Both the position numbers and the translations under genes were made by a program. Shown piece by piece: positions 22,801 to 34,400 of a DNA stretch of 64,000 bases (positions are counted from its first letter, which is position 1; every line of letters begins with the position of its first letter). The stretch is from Endotrypanum monterogeii. Its lineage: Eukaryota; Euglenozoa; Kinetoplastea; Trypanosomatida; Trypanosomatidae. The notes under the pieces are model-generated. The model had not been told where the DNA came from. It searched no databases and saw nothing but the letters and a program-made list of their open reading frames with translations. The stretch is taken from positions 405,250 to 469,249 of the forward strand of contig CM007342.1 of NCBI GenBank assembly GCA_000333855.2. The letters run 5' to 3'.

Positions 22801-24078
22801 CCCAGCAAGGAGAGCAGCTTCTTTAACCTCTTCAACCCCACCCAAGTCATGTCACCGATGTCACAGTTCGCCTTTTCCATGACATCGTCCGACGTCTTCC
22901 TCGAGGATGAGCGCCCGCTTCACCACTGCGATGTTGGCTCGATGTCACTGCCCAACCGGCATCCAATTACCTCTTCTTCAAACCATGGCAACGGCACTCA
23001 AAATCCCTCTGAAGAAAAATTCAATAGCGTGGGTGATGGTGATCAAGACAGTGACGGTGACAACAATGAAACGAGAGCCCACAGTAATTTTGGTGCTCCT
23101 GCCGCCGCCGCCTCAGCACCTAAGGATACGCATGGGAAGCCGCCCTTCGTGCTCGTTCTCACTGAGTCACATGTAGGTGGCGTAGGTGCGACGGTGCCTG
23201 AGAGCAAGTGGGATGCGCTCACCTTCGGCAGCGCCGGTAGTGATGCATACGAGCCTGTCAGAGGCGAAGGCGCAGAGGACGATATGAGGTTGGCACGAGT
23301 CGAAAAAAGTGCCACGAGTAACACGGGTGCGAATAACTCATCGCTCAGCAGCGCGAATTTGGAAACTGCAGAGGCCTGGGGCGGAGGGGGGGGCAAGGGT
23401 GAGGTGTCGGACAAGCTTATGAAGGTGCTCAGCGATTCGGCGTGCTTCCCAGAGGGCGTTCCTGTCGACGTTTCCCTTGCCTACGTGCGCATCGGAAACG
23501 ACTTGTACGCCATAACTGAAGTCGTAGACCGCACCTTCCTGCAGTACCGCGAGGAGCGTGCCATCAAGTCGCACCCTCTTCTGGCGAAAGGCGGCGCATC
23601 AACCGAGAAAAAGGACGACGACTCATCTGTGTTCCTCTCCGACATTGATGCGACTCCCCAGGGGGACAGCTTAGTGTCTTCACCCGCTGTAGGGAACCCC
23701 TCGGTTGTGAGGTCGCATGAGACAACAAACTTCGTCTCGAATGCGAGGGTGCAACAACACGAGACAGAAGTCCAGCAGCAACAGGAACAACAGCAACACC
23801 GTCACCATCGCCATCGCCGCGCTGTCTCGACAAGCGACTTCGGTGGCCTGTCCTACTCCCTCGCTGACTCTACACCCGTGTCTCCAGGGGTGCGCCGGCA
23901 AGTGGTCTACATGTGCTGGCGGTGTCTCAGTGCCGAAGCGATGGTCATTTTCGTGCCCTGTGGCCATTATGCGGTCTGTGAAACGTGTGCAGAATTGTTA
24001 GCGGACTGCTGTCTGTGCCACACACCGATTGAGTCGAGTGTGGTGCTGCTGAAGCGCGCCGTATCTGAATATCGCTAA
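16864..24078 (+). CDS. Giant membrane-anchored C3HC4 RING protein, probable E3 ubiquitin ligase
   Basis: A 2404-residue protein starting at ATG 16864. A single strongly hydrophobic segment at residues about 7-36 (LTGLVLLGLWIVVYVVQ) should act as an uncleaved signal anchor. At the far C-terminus is a RING-HC domain: C2351, C2354, C2366, H2368, C2372, C2375, C2382 and C2385 in C3HC4 spacing, with the PCGH box typical of IAP/MUL1-like RINGs. Between them lie about 2300 residues that are mostly Ser/Thr/Pro/Ala-rich and probably disordered, with a few denser patches (about 1040-1110, 1800-1860 and 2170-2225) that look folded and basic or hydrophobic. The family role would be ubiquitin transfer at an organelle membrane, the RING facing the cytosol; no substrate is suggested. 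The reading frame is intact over 7.2 kb. Confidence 0.87.
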   Translation: MGFDAFLNTICLTGLVLLGLWIVVYVVQAVELLFMMHAYKNHQSNVFAIPFVPLTTRLFHDIAVPHFLASEAIQRGELPSAVTSVKRSGAGGSSSLLTSTSARSVTNTPSPPPASSTSDTLLRKLSAGCLAGIVSRKKCQSREEPDRRSGGDIHEQGTRRPRGSQEQNSVAVVFESTTRAAADTSEGISSHNPAWWTPELEGQCLVLGLHLPLELLSVPSSSPQTTVLRKSAAPREGRSNANISESLSGTRLAARRPTVNLQVKHYQLTPSSLDTSAAALSPALSRHIVLPSSAGPTTRVAAAQQFSVLPRRAHTPTAQPSAWISTFAVPSTQTFHSSPTVSTPTSHAWPGVALHSRAQPQHPNFDAVRNTYTNYYRRLLEVAVAEETAMAQRGQSGRKSVKYSQKITAMLMHYLEYAYAGDLESGVMDTAFIGNRSGGGSGANRGFPTSSSHRIEAVSRDSDGNSSNTIHCVQHTKHGSNSQDVKDQGDVGVSIVKRNVGKQTPWIPVLLNHTCEDQPQAARQRRKASSSALLGRSHHRERSPLSPAHSEGGLSYMSRGNPASHLTQPTGVTVNAPPLSLLYGSRRSADKRRRYSAGTPDISKDSVARLEGLVERLRLAQALRPVYRSFLCSTHFTAERFVVRCGSNEPPAWVPARISGHGEETPKFDRSFSSTSQLSPHKRYLYDSNRYPSFSSATEMWSSLTAREMQASGLGGHNSLGKGDHRESPYHHTGIVNRDIFDAASFASRRSATFTGGQLTAEPRYTSLLGLQTLSVAAGQRESEVESGKLCSSGIIGGEPPPLTSILPQLDARVSISAPESPSHPGFTATLPVDAPADLVGQSAIQSPSTNSHGTSSSLNAAMEFLLASRLPENHKKVYMTAGIGNSHPDACTMRPTMYPKTTTSVNYSHRDPGTVEDAEVQSPGESTLPQQGATRAHFPTKPLEGVEPLQGGGIANDERISEGESGDASGKGTQRVVAGVHALVQEVTRREETPPVSLTSSRRFNQHEQHPMFKSRKDILQSGAPAQLPLPRNTAIASPPWLQPRSRDLRVVYAIGADRATLLRSLTLDATHSFGAGRQNFLCFFTPRDERRTRRRYMKELDRQNRIALHSLTRAKEVGDAVMGNDHSTSVEPRVRQGTGKSPTPHVTAALRSPTEPPRHKVQLFNGIANVGEPVAAGSLFHEPSTVGQRPHPSSSSSPTVTTRFSPAASPLDTPVTNFFTSLTHQYHNPPLSEKSLAAAAATANASNLAPLEASFHSAQECSQTLHEETPDAPLADAPLSNRSCSTSALVTMQSSSTMTSTASHAPTKKPLISQSYGQAPSPVKLRTTTTTTILPNTGTVSLVEDGNVAGAWQTLSLPAQHGGKGSTTANTFNDSLLSFTSLGDVSDDEADTNHTVPQRSLQHRSSEEPQLHHGEMGPAQVPASCCEATADTPGFKTILQPVDITGSSIALTSEANTRVSKVARGVPIAATVHNAAALEQAKATASQSTATDNPALLSMRCDPAHGIVTDTLSAHSVQQYYAAVGVTMPEQVYALRDAQAWTLRQQLQHDAASATMTTAPQDASVLSPRKGTVTRLSGADAKTAVGLPHAVDIPVHPNTLPASITEVLFPGTTRILEGQVEVAELTLDVLSRLVAPFVPQKPPPVSDNDSSNATSTLTSISCNTISEEDQTIGVREDGRDSSSPRQREEQPQNCNVRAAASRQRGHASKPNPRIRRTDSSLLPHNTPSRRPDPQYARSSGHQGERRSRASHEHRQHRRVQSRKSRLSWWRRRLRSQRAAARKADHIPIACGMLFFTAPPILPTALVRQQLLQKLHDDRQEELLVPDWALDGLEAVKSVPASSDGAPQDERTASPSHPLGPQLPMPNICVTLIYIATAEEVAHALVQAAELTTAASAKPSDTYGSLNPWLREGSLDLAVATATTGNRQDFWDGHEQRRSFGNHRVHTPTVSPRWLATPNRGRGMVDHRHRLSPVSTAPPSKESSFFNLFNPTQVMSPMSQFAFSMTSSDVFLEDERPLHHCDVGSMSLPNRHPITSSSNHGNGTQNPSEEKFNSVGDGDQDSDGDNNETRAHSNFGAPAAAASAPKDTHGKPPFVLVLTESHVGGVGATVPESKWDALTFGSAGSDAYEPVRGEGAEDDMRLARVEKSATSNTGANNSSLSSANLETAEAWGGGGGKGEVSDKLMKVLSDSACFPEGVPVDVSLAYVRIGNDLYAITEVVDRTFLQYREERAIKSHPLLAKGGASTEKKDDDSSVFLSDIDATPQGDSLVSSPAVGNPSVVRSHETTNFVSNARVQQHETEVQQQQEQQQHRHHRHRRAVSTSDFGGLSYSLADSTPVSPGVRRQVVYMCWRCLSAEAMVIFVPCGHYAVCETCAELLADCCLCHTPIESSVVLLKRAVSEYR

Positions 24079-25499
24079 CAGCAGGCGACGGCGCGTACCC
24101 ACGTGTATGTGTGCTTGTGACGATAAAAACACAAAGGCGAAAGACACGGAAAGAGGTGCCAAAAGGGGGAGGTATATATAAAGTTGTGTGTGTGTAAGTG
24201 TGCACTCATGAATACCGCGACGACGGGCTATGCGCTTCTGTGTAGCGACGTCCCCCTGTTGCCGGGTACCCCTCACTTGGCACAGCAGTACCTCCTGTCG
24301 AAGGCGTGGGAGCCCTTCCACTGTCCTCCCCTCCCCCCCCCCCGAAGCAGGGCTCAATGTGATGTCCTATCTTGTCGCAAACCCACCATAGCGATGCACC
24401 TGACGCCTGCACCAATTAGTCAGCTCCACTCTGAACTGTCTGCATCCCCCTGTCACTCGCCCCACAGTCCCCTCCACCCCACACACGGATTGCCCAACGC
24501 GTATCCACAGAGGAAGCGAGGGAGATCGATACGAGTTTGTGTGCTTCGTTGCCTGTCCTGCAACCCCACCCCTCAATGCTCCGTGTACAGTCGTGGTGGT
24601 GCATGTACTGGGCGGACTTGTGGCAAATATAGGGGATGCGTAGACATGCGGAGGTTCGAACCATCAAGTAAAAAAAAACTTAATGTATGAGGCCCAAGAA
24701 ACCCTTCCTCAACCTGTGTCGTATGCAACGTTATGCTGTGTGCAACCTCGTCTCTGCCCCTGACTGTGGCTATGTACATGGGGCAGGTGAACACGTTGGT
24801 TGCTCGGGATGAGGAGCTCTTGCACGGGCATGTAGACACACCTTCCATCTATCCCCACCTTCCATCTCACGCCTCCCCCCTTACCCCCGTTTGCGGTCTC
24901 CGATGGGTCTTTCACAGCTCACACACCTCTGAGGTTTGTGCGCACTTCGAGTTTTCATTTGCACCCACAATTGGGGCGAACACAAGCTTTCCGATTATTT
25001 GCGAGGCTGCTGCCCCCGCCCCTTTCCCTTCCTTTCCCTTCCCCCTTTTCTCTCTCAACGCGTCGCACTACAGAATATTATATCGATTCACACATATATC
25101 TTTACATTCGCCAAACCTCGAACCTCACAATTTTTACCACTCCTTTTTTTGGTTTCTTTCTGTTGTTGTTGTTGTTGTTGGAGGGGCGGGAAGAAGAAAA
25201 AAAGGGGGAGGAGGAGAAGGGAAAATTATAAAGGTGAACACAACATGGGAGATGCGCAGGGACGCGCCACCTCTTCCAAAGAAAAAAAAAACAAAGTTCG
25301 GCATAATTTCACTGTTTCTTTTTTTCCCCTCGTCCCCTTCCCCACTCACTACTCACCATCATTCCATACACGCACAAACTCGCAAACATACACGCACGCG
25401 CACACACACACACGCACACACAGACATCCCCACTTTTCATTTCATTAGCTTGTTCGTTTTTTAACTTTTTTTTTTTTGTGTGTGTATATATCGCTCACG
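24079..25499. other. Spacer between RING and dynein heavy chain genes
   Basis: About 1.4 kb. After a GT/TA stretch at 24172-24196, the part from about 24200 to 24730 has unusually balanced composition and few simple repeats, but none of its ORFs has a recognisable domain. The rest is pyrimidine-rich, with a GTT repeat (25160-25180), CA repeats (about 25390-25425) and T runs at 25465-25477 that probably belong to the dynein splice-acceptor region. Confidence 0.65.
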
Positions 25500-28400
25500 A
25501 TGTTCCCCTTTGGTGAAGATGTCATTCACTTTATCGCGCTGCTCACACGCCACAGCACCGTCGAGCAGGTTCGTGCAGCTCTCACGCATCATGACGACAT
25601 CATGAGCTTTACTTCTCCCCTGAAGACTTCAGATGTGGACACGGATCTGGCCACCCTGTCCCTGCAGAAGAGCGACGGTACAGCCAAGGATGACACAAAT
25701 GTTGTCAATGAGATGCAGCAAACAACCCAGCTTGGCGCTCGCAACTCTTTCATTGCAATTTTTGAAATAGAGGAGGCCGATGCGGCCGCCGGTGAGTCGC
25801 ACATCATCGCAACTGCTGACCCGGCAACTGTTCTTCGAAAATTTTCCTTCATAGAGGGCACCACGCTGGAGGAACCGGAAACTCTGGACGCAACTGTGCG
25901 CAGTGGCACTGATGTCGGCCGCAGCAAAGCTGGCAACAGCGTTGCGGTTACACGACACAAAGCGAAGGCCCTGAGCTGCATTCTGCTCGAACGACGCGAC
26001 CTCTGTGATGTCGATGGTGGGACTCGCCCGCTGTCCGTACGGGACCTATTCATTCAGTCTTTTGATCTTCAGCGCCCCCTTGATGCCCTGCAGGCGATCT
26101 TGCACAACATCTACGATCCCATGCTCCGTTCTCAGAAAACACAGTCCGCGCTGCGCATACACGTACAGGACCTTCTTACCAGCATCCGCTCGATGCACAA
26201 GGTACTGCCGGTCATGGATATCACCCGCTACGTGCACGAAGATCTTTTGCAGTTATGCGATGCAAACCCTTCGCTGGATGTGTTGCAGCTAATCCATCGG
26301 CTTGGCGACACGGCGAAGGATCCTAGTTTCATTCGCCGGGTACTGCAAGTTCGCAACCGGTGCACTGAGGTCCTTTCAATGGAACGGCTTCTCTCGGGGA
26401 AGGTGGAGGAGGAGGAACGAGGGAAGAAAATCGAGGACAGGAACAGGAAACCCCTGGCTAGGTCCACGGGAAGTCAGGTGGGCATGTCGACTGGAGTCCC
26501 ACAGACCCAGTCGCACTCTAGCTACCCTGCAGTACCTTCATCTGCTCCGACTGTGGGAGCTGCATATGATGATGAGGACGACGACAGCGTGCAGATTGTG
26601 GAGGAGCGCATTGCGTATTGGAAGTGCGTGCATGTGTGGATGGAGGACGTCCTGAAACAGTTGCGCAGTCGCGAGTGGCGACTTGTTCACCGACTCCTTG
26701 GGCAGCGGGTCGATACTGACTACATTGCAGAATACGTCGGCCACCTGAAGCTCGTGCACGAGTACACTGCCTTTCTCACCACGATTCCGGAGAAGCGACT
26801 GGACAACGTACAAGATATCAGTGAGTTGAACACTGTGGCAGACGAGATCATCGTGGCCGCGACTCGACCGACACGGCTCGCGCCACGGCTGCAGCTGAGC
26901 CTTCTCACGTCGCTCGTCAGCCAAATCGCACGGCGATGGGTCGCCGTGATGGAGCAGCAGCCAGTGCTTCTCCTTGACGAGGACCCCGACGCTGTCGCTT
27001 CTTCGCCAGCCAGCGGCATGGGTGCTCTTCAAAGAAACGCAGATGTCGCTAGTTCAACATGCAAGGATCCACTTGCGCCGCTGCAAATGCTACGCGTGGC
27101 CACGCAGTCGCTGCGTACCCTCCAGGCCTGGTACGTGGAGCACAGCAGTAAGCTACGCAGCCAGATTCGTGTGGTGCGCGACTCACAGGAGGGCGTGAAG
27201 CACCCGCATGTGGAGGCGCTGCTTGCGCGCTGCGTTGCTGTGCGGGACTTCATCGAGGGGCACCTGCTCCTCATGTGGCAGCTGGGCCTTGTCTTCTCGA
27301 CGAAGATACACCTTTTCGCTGGGAGGGGTAAGCGTGACGCCCTCGCTGTGTCAGGGGTTACGGCAACGCAGCAGCAACAGCCGGGTGAAGAATACGCAGT
27401 GGCGATGCAGGTCGCCTACAATGATTGCGTACGCGCTGTGTACGGATTGGTGGACCAGGCAGAAGATCCGACACGATCCACCTGGGGCAGCGTGGGCGGT
27501 ATCGCGGAGGCCTCTAGTGACCCCCACTTTGGGTACATGAGCAGCTGTAGCTGCCTCTGGCAGACCAGTTCTATGGCTGTTCAGCGCTTCACTGCAGCTG
27601 TCCACGAGTACTGCGTGAAGCGCTCTCGATGCGACGAACAGATCGCCCTCGTCGTCAGTCAAGTGCTGAGTAACCAACAGCACGCAAACGACAACGTCCG
27701 CAGCGGCGTGTACGGTACGGGAGAAATTGCTGCAGGGAACGTGGGCGACAATAGCACCCTGAAAGTACCTGAGGTAAGTGCGACCTCCGCTGATACCCAT
27801 GGCCTTCGCCTCTTTCGCACCTTCAAAATATTCAAGATGTTGCCGCTCGAGCGAGTGCAGCGAGTCGTGTTGAGCTACCAAGACGCTGTCGCCGAGAAGC
27901 TCAACGCCTACGTTGCATACGTCCAAGAGTGCTATGTCAATGTGCCCCTCATGAAGCAGGTCGTCAGCTACAACGTGGCACGCTTCTCGGTGTCAACGAT
28001 GGTGGCACACATCATGTGGGAGCAACGACTGGCAGAGTCCCTGACAGAGTCGATGATGCGCTTCGACTACGTCAGCGAGCATGGATGGCACCAGCTTCTA
28101 TGCCTTCGCAATGTTGAGCACTACTGGCGCCTCAACAACACCCTTGCCGAGTTCATCGGTGTCCCACTCAGCCTCCTTGCGTGTGATGGGCTGCAGCTTG
28201 ATTCTGAGGTGCATGGATGTGCTGTGGCGCTGGCGTGTTTGAGTTTGCACTACGCGGAGGAAGCAGGTGAATGGGGACAGGATGAACACATTCACGTGGC
28301 GCAAGACCTTGTGAACACCAACGATCCAGGTGCCCTTGCCGTCGCACGGGATCGCATGCTGATTGGTGGTGTGCCGCGACTGTACAAGACCACCGCACGC

Positions 28401-31400
28401 GTACGCGACATCCGCAGCTCGCGTGATATTATTCGGCAGCGCATCGTAAGTCACACAACGAGTTGGTATGAAGAGGTAGAACGGGTCATCAGCTGCACCT
28501 GTGTGGATCATCAAACAGCGCTGCTATCGGGGCCCGTGCTGTGCGCTCTCAACGGGGGTTCCATTCGCCTGCCGTGTGGTGGGGCAAGCAGTGCGATTGT
28601 CAATGAAGCAGATGTCACCGTGGCGCGTGCGCCATCAACATCTGGCGGCGGCACAATGTCGCGCGTCGATGTGACCACTACCTCCCCCTCAGGGATGTCC
28701 CCGGGGCCGAGCTGGGTGGTGGAGGTTGCCTTCCCGTGGAGCCTACCCACCATAGCGGAGGATCTGCGCTATCTAGAATCCTCACACTTGACCGCCAGCC
28801 TGCTGAGCCCCAGCTCTACGGAGCTGCTGGCAAGCTGTGCTGGCGCCATCCCTGCAGCAGACGCGTTGCCGTCACCAAAGCACCCTGCCTTCCCCATCAG
28901 TGGACTCACCTTTGTGCGCGATGTGCTCCGCGGCAACGAACACAGGTCACGTCTGGCGCAGACGTTGATGGAGCTCATTCACGTCTACTACGTCGCGGTC
29001 AACGGAGAGGATGGCAGTATTGTGTTGCTGGCGACGGACGAGTACCAGGAGATCAACCGACTCTTCCAAAAGGGAATTCTTCTTCGCTGGAACGACGAGG
29101 GATTGCTGAGTTATGTGCAGCAGCTGTCCGACACGATGCAGGCTTTCACCAGCACCGTGCAACAGGTGCGGTCCAAGACGGAGCTCGTGTATCGCAAAAT
29201 ACATGCGTTCAGTGTTCGTGCCTTTCATCCGGAGGCAATTGTGCAGCGAGTCAAGGCGCTTCGCCACATCGTCGACGCCCTGGCGCTACGCTGCGTGCAC
29301 GCGCACCTGTGGACACGTCAAGTCGAACCCCTACTGGAGCAGGCCTTGCTGACTCAAATGAAATATCTGATGCACTCCTGGACCGAAGACTTCTTGTCCA
29401 TGCGCGGTAACATCCGCTTCCTCGATAAAGGGGCGGAGACCGAGGTGTTTCAGCTGAAGCCATTGCGGGTGAGGATGCGTGTAGTGTATAAGGAGGTGCG
29501 TCTAGAGTCCTGCTCGAGTGCGTGGCGCCAGCACTGGATCGGGGAGTTCAACCGATTCTTCAGCTGGATCGATGCGCTGCCGCGGCTGTATAAAGAAGAG
29601 GAGGCACAGGTGGGCATGGTTGGTTTCTCGACCGCCATTGGTGCTGACCCCTCAAACATGACGGGCGGCGGTGATGCTGACGGCGCTAGCAAAAATATGG
29701 GCTTCAATGGAGCAGGCGACCATGGTGGTACCCATGCCGCAGCCAACGATGGGTACCAATACCTCCTGCTTCGGCTGCCCTTGTCGGCGCTGGCGGAACC
29801 GCTGAACGCTATTGAGCAGTGTGTGCAGGATGCTATCGACACAGAGAATGAGTGGCGTCACGGGCAACAATTTCTCAATATGGACGTCGCGGTGATGCAG
29901 CAGCGCTTTGGGCGTGACCTGCGCCGTTGGAGCCACGCAATACGCCTCATGCACACGGTTACGTCTCGCATCATGGACTACACACAGCCCAACAAGCTGC
30001 TCGGTGGTATCGTTATTTTCGCGCAGGAGGCACAAATCGAGCTGGGCCGAAAGCTCGACCAAATCAGCCACTATACCCATGCTAAGTTCAAGGACCTACT
30101 GCTGGACGAACTGACCGGGGCCTTCAACGGTATCTCGCGGGAGCGGACCACGCTCGACGCGCTCGATGTGATCAGCAGCGCGAAAGACGCCGCTACATTT
30201 CTTTCGGAAACCCCACGACTTGGGCAAGACCTGCCACGGCTCAGCAGCGACATTGCTCTTATGGAGGAAGGCGAAGTGATTCTTCGAAGGCTGGGTCATG
30301 TGTTTCCAGAGCACTGGATGTACGCGCGGACAGTGCGCGAGGAGTACACGTCGTTGACCGATCTTGTAGATCGCAAGCAGAAAGCGGTGCAGCTACGCAC
30401 ACCTTTTCTACTCGAAGAGGCCAAGAAGATGGCCGACTCCCTCGAGGACAGGGTCTCAACCCTGGAGACCACTTTCCGCGACGTGGGATCGATGGACATT
30501 CGCAGTGATGCCCGGGCGACGGCGAAGCAGTCGATGCTGAACATCTACGACGAGGTGGTCGCGCTCAACGAGGAGGCAATACAAGTTGTGGCAATTCAGA
30601 AAGCGCTCGGGGAGTCGCCGCAAATATTTTCATCGTTGCAGGCGCTGCGGAAGGAGGTGACACAGGTGAAGGAGGTGTGGGCGAGCCTCATCTCTGCGAA
30701 TGCAGAACTCGACGATCTCGGATCGACGCCCTTCTTCGAGATGGTGCCCGGTCACCTACACGAGCGCCTACTTCATATGGCACATGCTGTGGACGAATAT
30801 CCATCACTGGTGCATCACTATCATCCCTATCAAGTCCTCAAGGAGAAGCTGCATCGCGTCTTGGGCTACCACCACCTCATGCAAGACCTCCGCTCTGACG
30901 TCATGTCACCGCTGGAGCGGTGTATACGGCACTGGACGACGCTTCAGCAGAAGCTGCACGCCCCCTGGGTGCTCACGAGGCTGAAGGTTGCAGACATATG
31001 GGAAATAGACCCGAACGGAAACGCCGCCACGTTTCACGAAGTGGTGGAGATGGCCCAGGGCGAGCGCCGCATCGAGGTGCAACTGAACAAGATCACCAAT
31101 TTCTGGGACTTGTTTCACTTCAATGTGGTCGCCTACAAACAGGTCGCTCTCATCCGGGGCTGGGATGATGCGCTCGAGCGGTTGACCGAAGATCTGAGCA
31201 CCTTCAGCGGCATACGGGCGAGTCCATACTTTGTCTCCCCGCATCTCATATCCGTGACAAACGACGCAGAGGCAAGGCTCGACCGGCTGCGGCAGGTGCT
31301 GGAGGTCTTCCTCGAGGTGCAGAAGCGTTGGGTGTACCTGGACGGCATCTTCGCTGGAAACGCTGAGGTTCGCGCACAGCTGCCGCACGACACAGTAAAG

Positions 31401-34400
31401 TTTGACCGCACGAGCCGAGAGCTGCTTCGCATCCTCCCACGCCACCGCTCCTCTGGCAGCCTTCCAGAGCTTGGTATTTCTTTCTTTCTTGAGGACGACA
31501 AATTCCAGGTGACACTGGAGCGTCTTCTTTCGCAGTTGGTGGCGGCGCAGCGTGCGCTGACAAGCTACCTTGACATCCAGCGCACCCGCCTTCCTCGGTT
31601 TTTCTTCATTGGGGACGACGACCTGCTCGAGATCATGGGCAACTCTAAGAACCCGCTGTTCCTCAACAAGCACCTCAAGAAGATGTTTACCGCCTTGGCG
31701 TCACTCCAGCTTGATGGCAGCATGAGGAATACAGCTACGCGACTGCGCGGCTTCGCGAGTGTCGAGGGCGAAGAACTTTTTTTCCAATCTGGACCCATCC
31801 CGTACCGGCAGCGCCCGATCCACGCATGGCTTGGGGACGCGGAACAGGGAATGGTTTCTACCCTTCGCGAAAACACGCTGCGCGCCTTCCAACAGCTCCT
31901 CCGCACCGAAGACGCATCGCCATATTCCCTGTTGTGGTCGATGGATTGGATGAAGAGCAAACCCACGCAGGTGCTGTGTCTGGCGCTGCAACTTATGTGG
32001 ACACGACAGCAAGAAAATGTTTGGACTGGCGCGTACGGCACGTCTCAGTCCCTCGCGACAAAGTCGTCAGTGGTAACTAAAAGCATGGATGACCTGCTTA
32101 CCCACTTGGCTCACAGCGGTCTTGCAGAGACAGTCGCGCCAAGCTCGCGCCGCCAGTGCGAGCAACTCATTACGATAGCCGTGTACCAGCGAGATGTCTC
32201 TCGCACCCTCGTTGCACACAAAGTGTCGTCGCCGGACGACTTTGAATGGCTGAGGGTTCTGCGTCTGTATGTGGTCCCCCAATCCCTGCAGCAGCAGCTT
32301 AGCGATAAAAACGTACGTACATCGAGCGGCATTGACCCCGCCAGTCCTACATGCTTGACAGAGCCGGCGCCGAGTAACCATCTTTCTTCTGAGACGGTGG
32401 AGTGTCGCATGGCGGATGCCTCCGTATTTCACGGCTTTGAGTACATTGGCGGTTACGAGCGTCTCGTACAGACGGCACTTACGGACAAGTGTTACTTAAC
32501 CCTCATGCAAGCTCTGCACACCCGCCTCGGTGGTTCACCGGTTGGACCAGCCGGTACAGGCAAGACGGAGACAGTGAAGGCGCTCGGCATGCAACTGGGT
32601 CGCCACGTTCTTGTCTTCAACTGCGACGACACCTTTGACTACTCAGCGGTGAGTCAAATCTTTATGGGACTGTGCCATGTTGGCGCGTGGGGCTGCTTCG
32701 ACGAGTTCAACCGACTCGAGGAGCGCATCCTTTCCGCGTTGTCTCTGCAGATCCAAGCCATCCAGTATTCCCTCCGAGCGCGTCAAGGGCATGTGCAACT
32801 TCACGACCGCGCTGTGCCCCTGCAACCGAATATGGCCATCTTCGTAACCATGAACCCCGGCTACGCTGGTCGCTCGAAGCTGCCGGGTAATCTAAAGATG
32901 CTGTTCCGCACGGTCACCATGACCACCCCTGATCGTGAAACCATTGCGGAGGTGATGCTCTTCGCGCAAGGATTCATAACAGCCGAAGCACTCTCGCAGA
33001 AGGTCGTTCCTCTTTTCCGCCTGTGCGAAGAGCAGTTCACACAGCAGGCGCATTATGACTTTGGTCTTCGCACGTTAAAGTCTGTTCTCGTCGCCGCCGG
33101 TGATCGGAAGCGACGCGCCGTGGCGGAAGGAGGTGGCGGGGATACTGGTAACGGTGACGCTGAGGGCGGGGGTGATGGTTATGCTGGCACTGCGGGTGCG
33201 GACGCGGTACAGGCAATGGAGCGAACGCTGCTTCTGGAGAGCATCATTGTGATTGTTGCCCCAAAGCTGGTTGCCCAGGATGTCGTCCTGTTCTACCCGC
33301 TGCTGCACGACTTTTTCCCTGGCCAACCTCTCCCTACCTTGCCAATGCATCAGCTGCGCGACGCAGTGGCGTGTGTGTGCGCGGAGAATGGCCTCTCCCC
33401 GGCTGCGAGTTGGGTGGAGAAGGTGGTGCAGCTTTACCGAACAAATGCAACGCGGCATGGTGTCATGCTTGTCGGCCCAAGTGGCACAGGCAAAACAACT
33501 GCGTGGAAGGTGCTGATGGCTGCCATGGCTCGGCTCGAGCGGGGGCTGCGGATGCACGCGTACGTCATCTCACCCAAGGTCCTTAGCAAGGGCGAAGTGT
33601 TCGGCACTTTTGACGTGACGACACGTGAGTGGCGCGATGGCGTGTTCACGACTGTCATGAGGAAGATCATCGATGCCGAGGCGCAGGAGCAAATACCAGA
33701 TGAAGTGGTGCTGACAGGGAACGACGACGCCGACCACAGCGTCGCGGCGGCTTCTCAGACAATGGACTCCCCGACGAAAAGAGATGAGACCAGTGAGGAA
33801 GTCAGAAGCTCTTCGCCGAAGCGAAGCGCTGCTCGCGACTGTGCCGGTATTCCAGAAACGGCTGAAAGCCCCGGGGCGCGAAAGGAGCACTGGATCATCT
33901 TCGACGGCGACGTGGACCCGGAGTGGATTGAGAACCTCAACTCGGTTCTGGACGACAATCGGCTGCTGACATTGCCAAACGGCGAGCGGCTTCCGCTGCC
34001 ACGCTCCGTGCACATGATGTTCGAAGTTCAGGATTTGCAGTACGCAACACCAGCCACTGTTTCGAGGTGCGGAATGCTTTGGTTCAGCGAAGGCATCGTG
34101 CCACTAGCAGGGATCCTGGAGCGCACGTACCACCAGCTTAAAGAGGAGCCAGTCGTCGACGCGCGTGGTCGCCGCATGCATGGGGGCCTCCATGATATGA
34201 TCGGCATCACCGGTACGCGGAGCGGTCTCTCACCGGACTGCGTTGTAACGGGCGAATACGGCAAGGTGTACCACGAGCTGATCGTGTCAAATGCGACAGC
34301 CAGTAGGGAGGAAGTAGCGACACACAGCCTGTTGCTGCATTGTGGCCCCACCACCAGTGGCGAGGCTGCCACCGCCCGCGCTACCCTGCAAACCGACGAC

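Noticed and set aside
24184..24690. 168-residue ORF after the RING gene
   Set aside because: No domain, Cys/Pro/His-rich random-looking composition, and it begins within a GT repeat; more likely spacer.
24733..25464. 243-residue ORF before the dynein gene
   Set aside because: Its end is a translation of poly-T, GTT and CA repeats; no domain.
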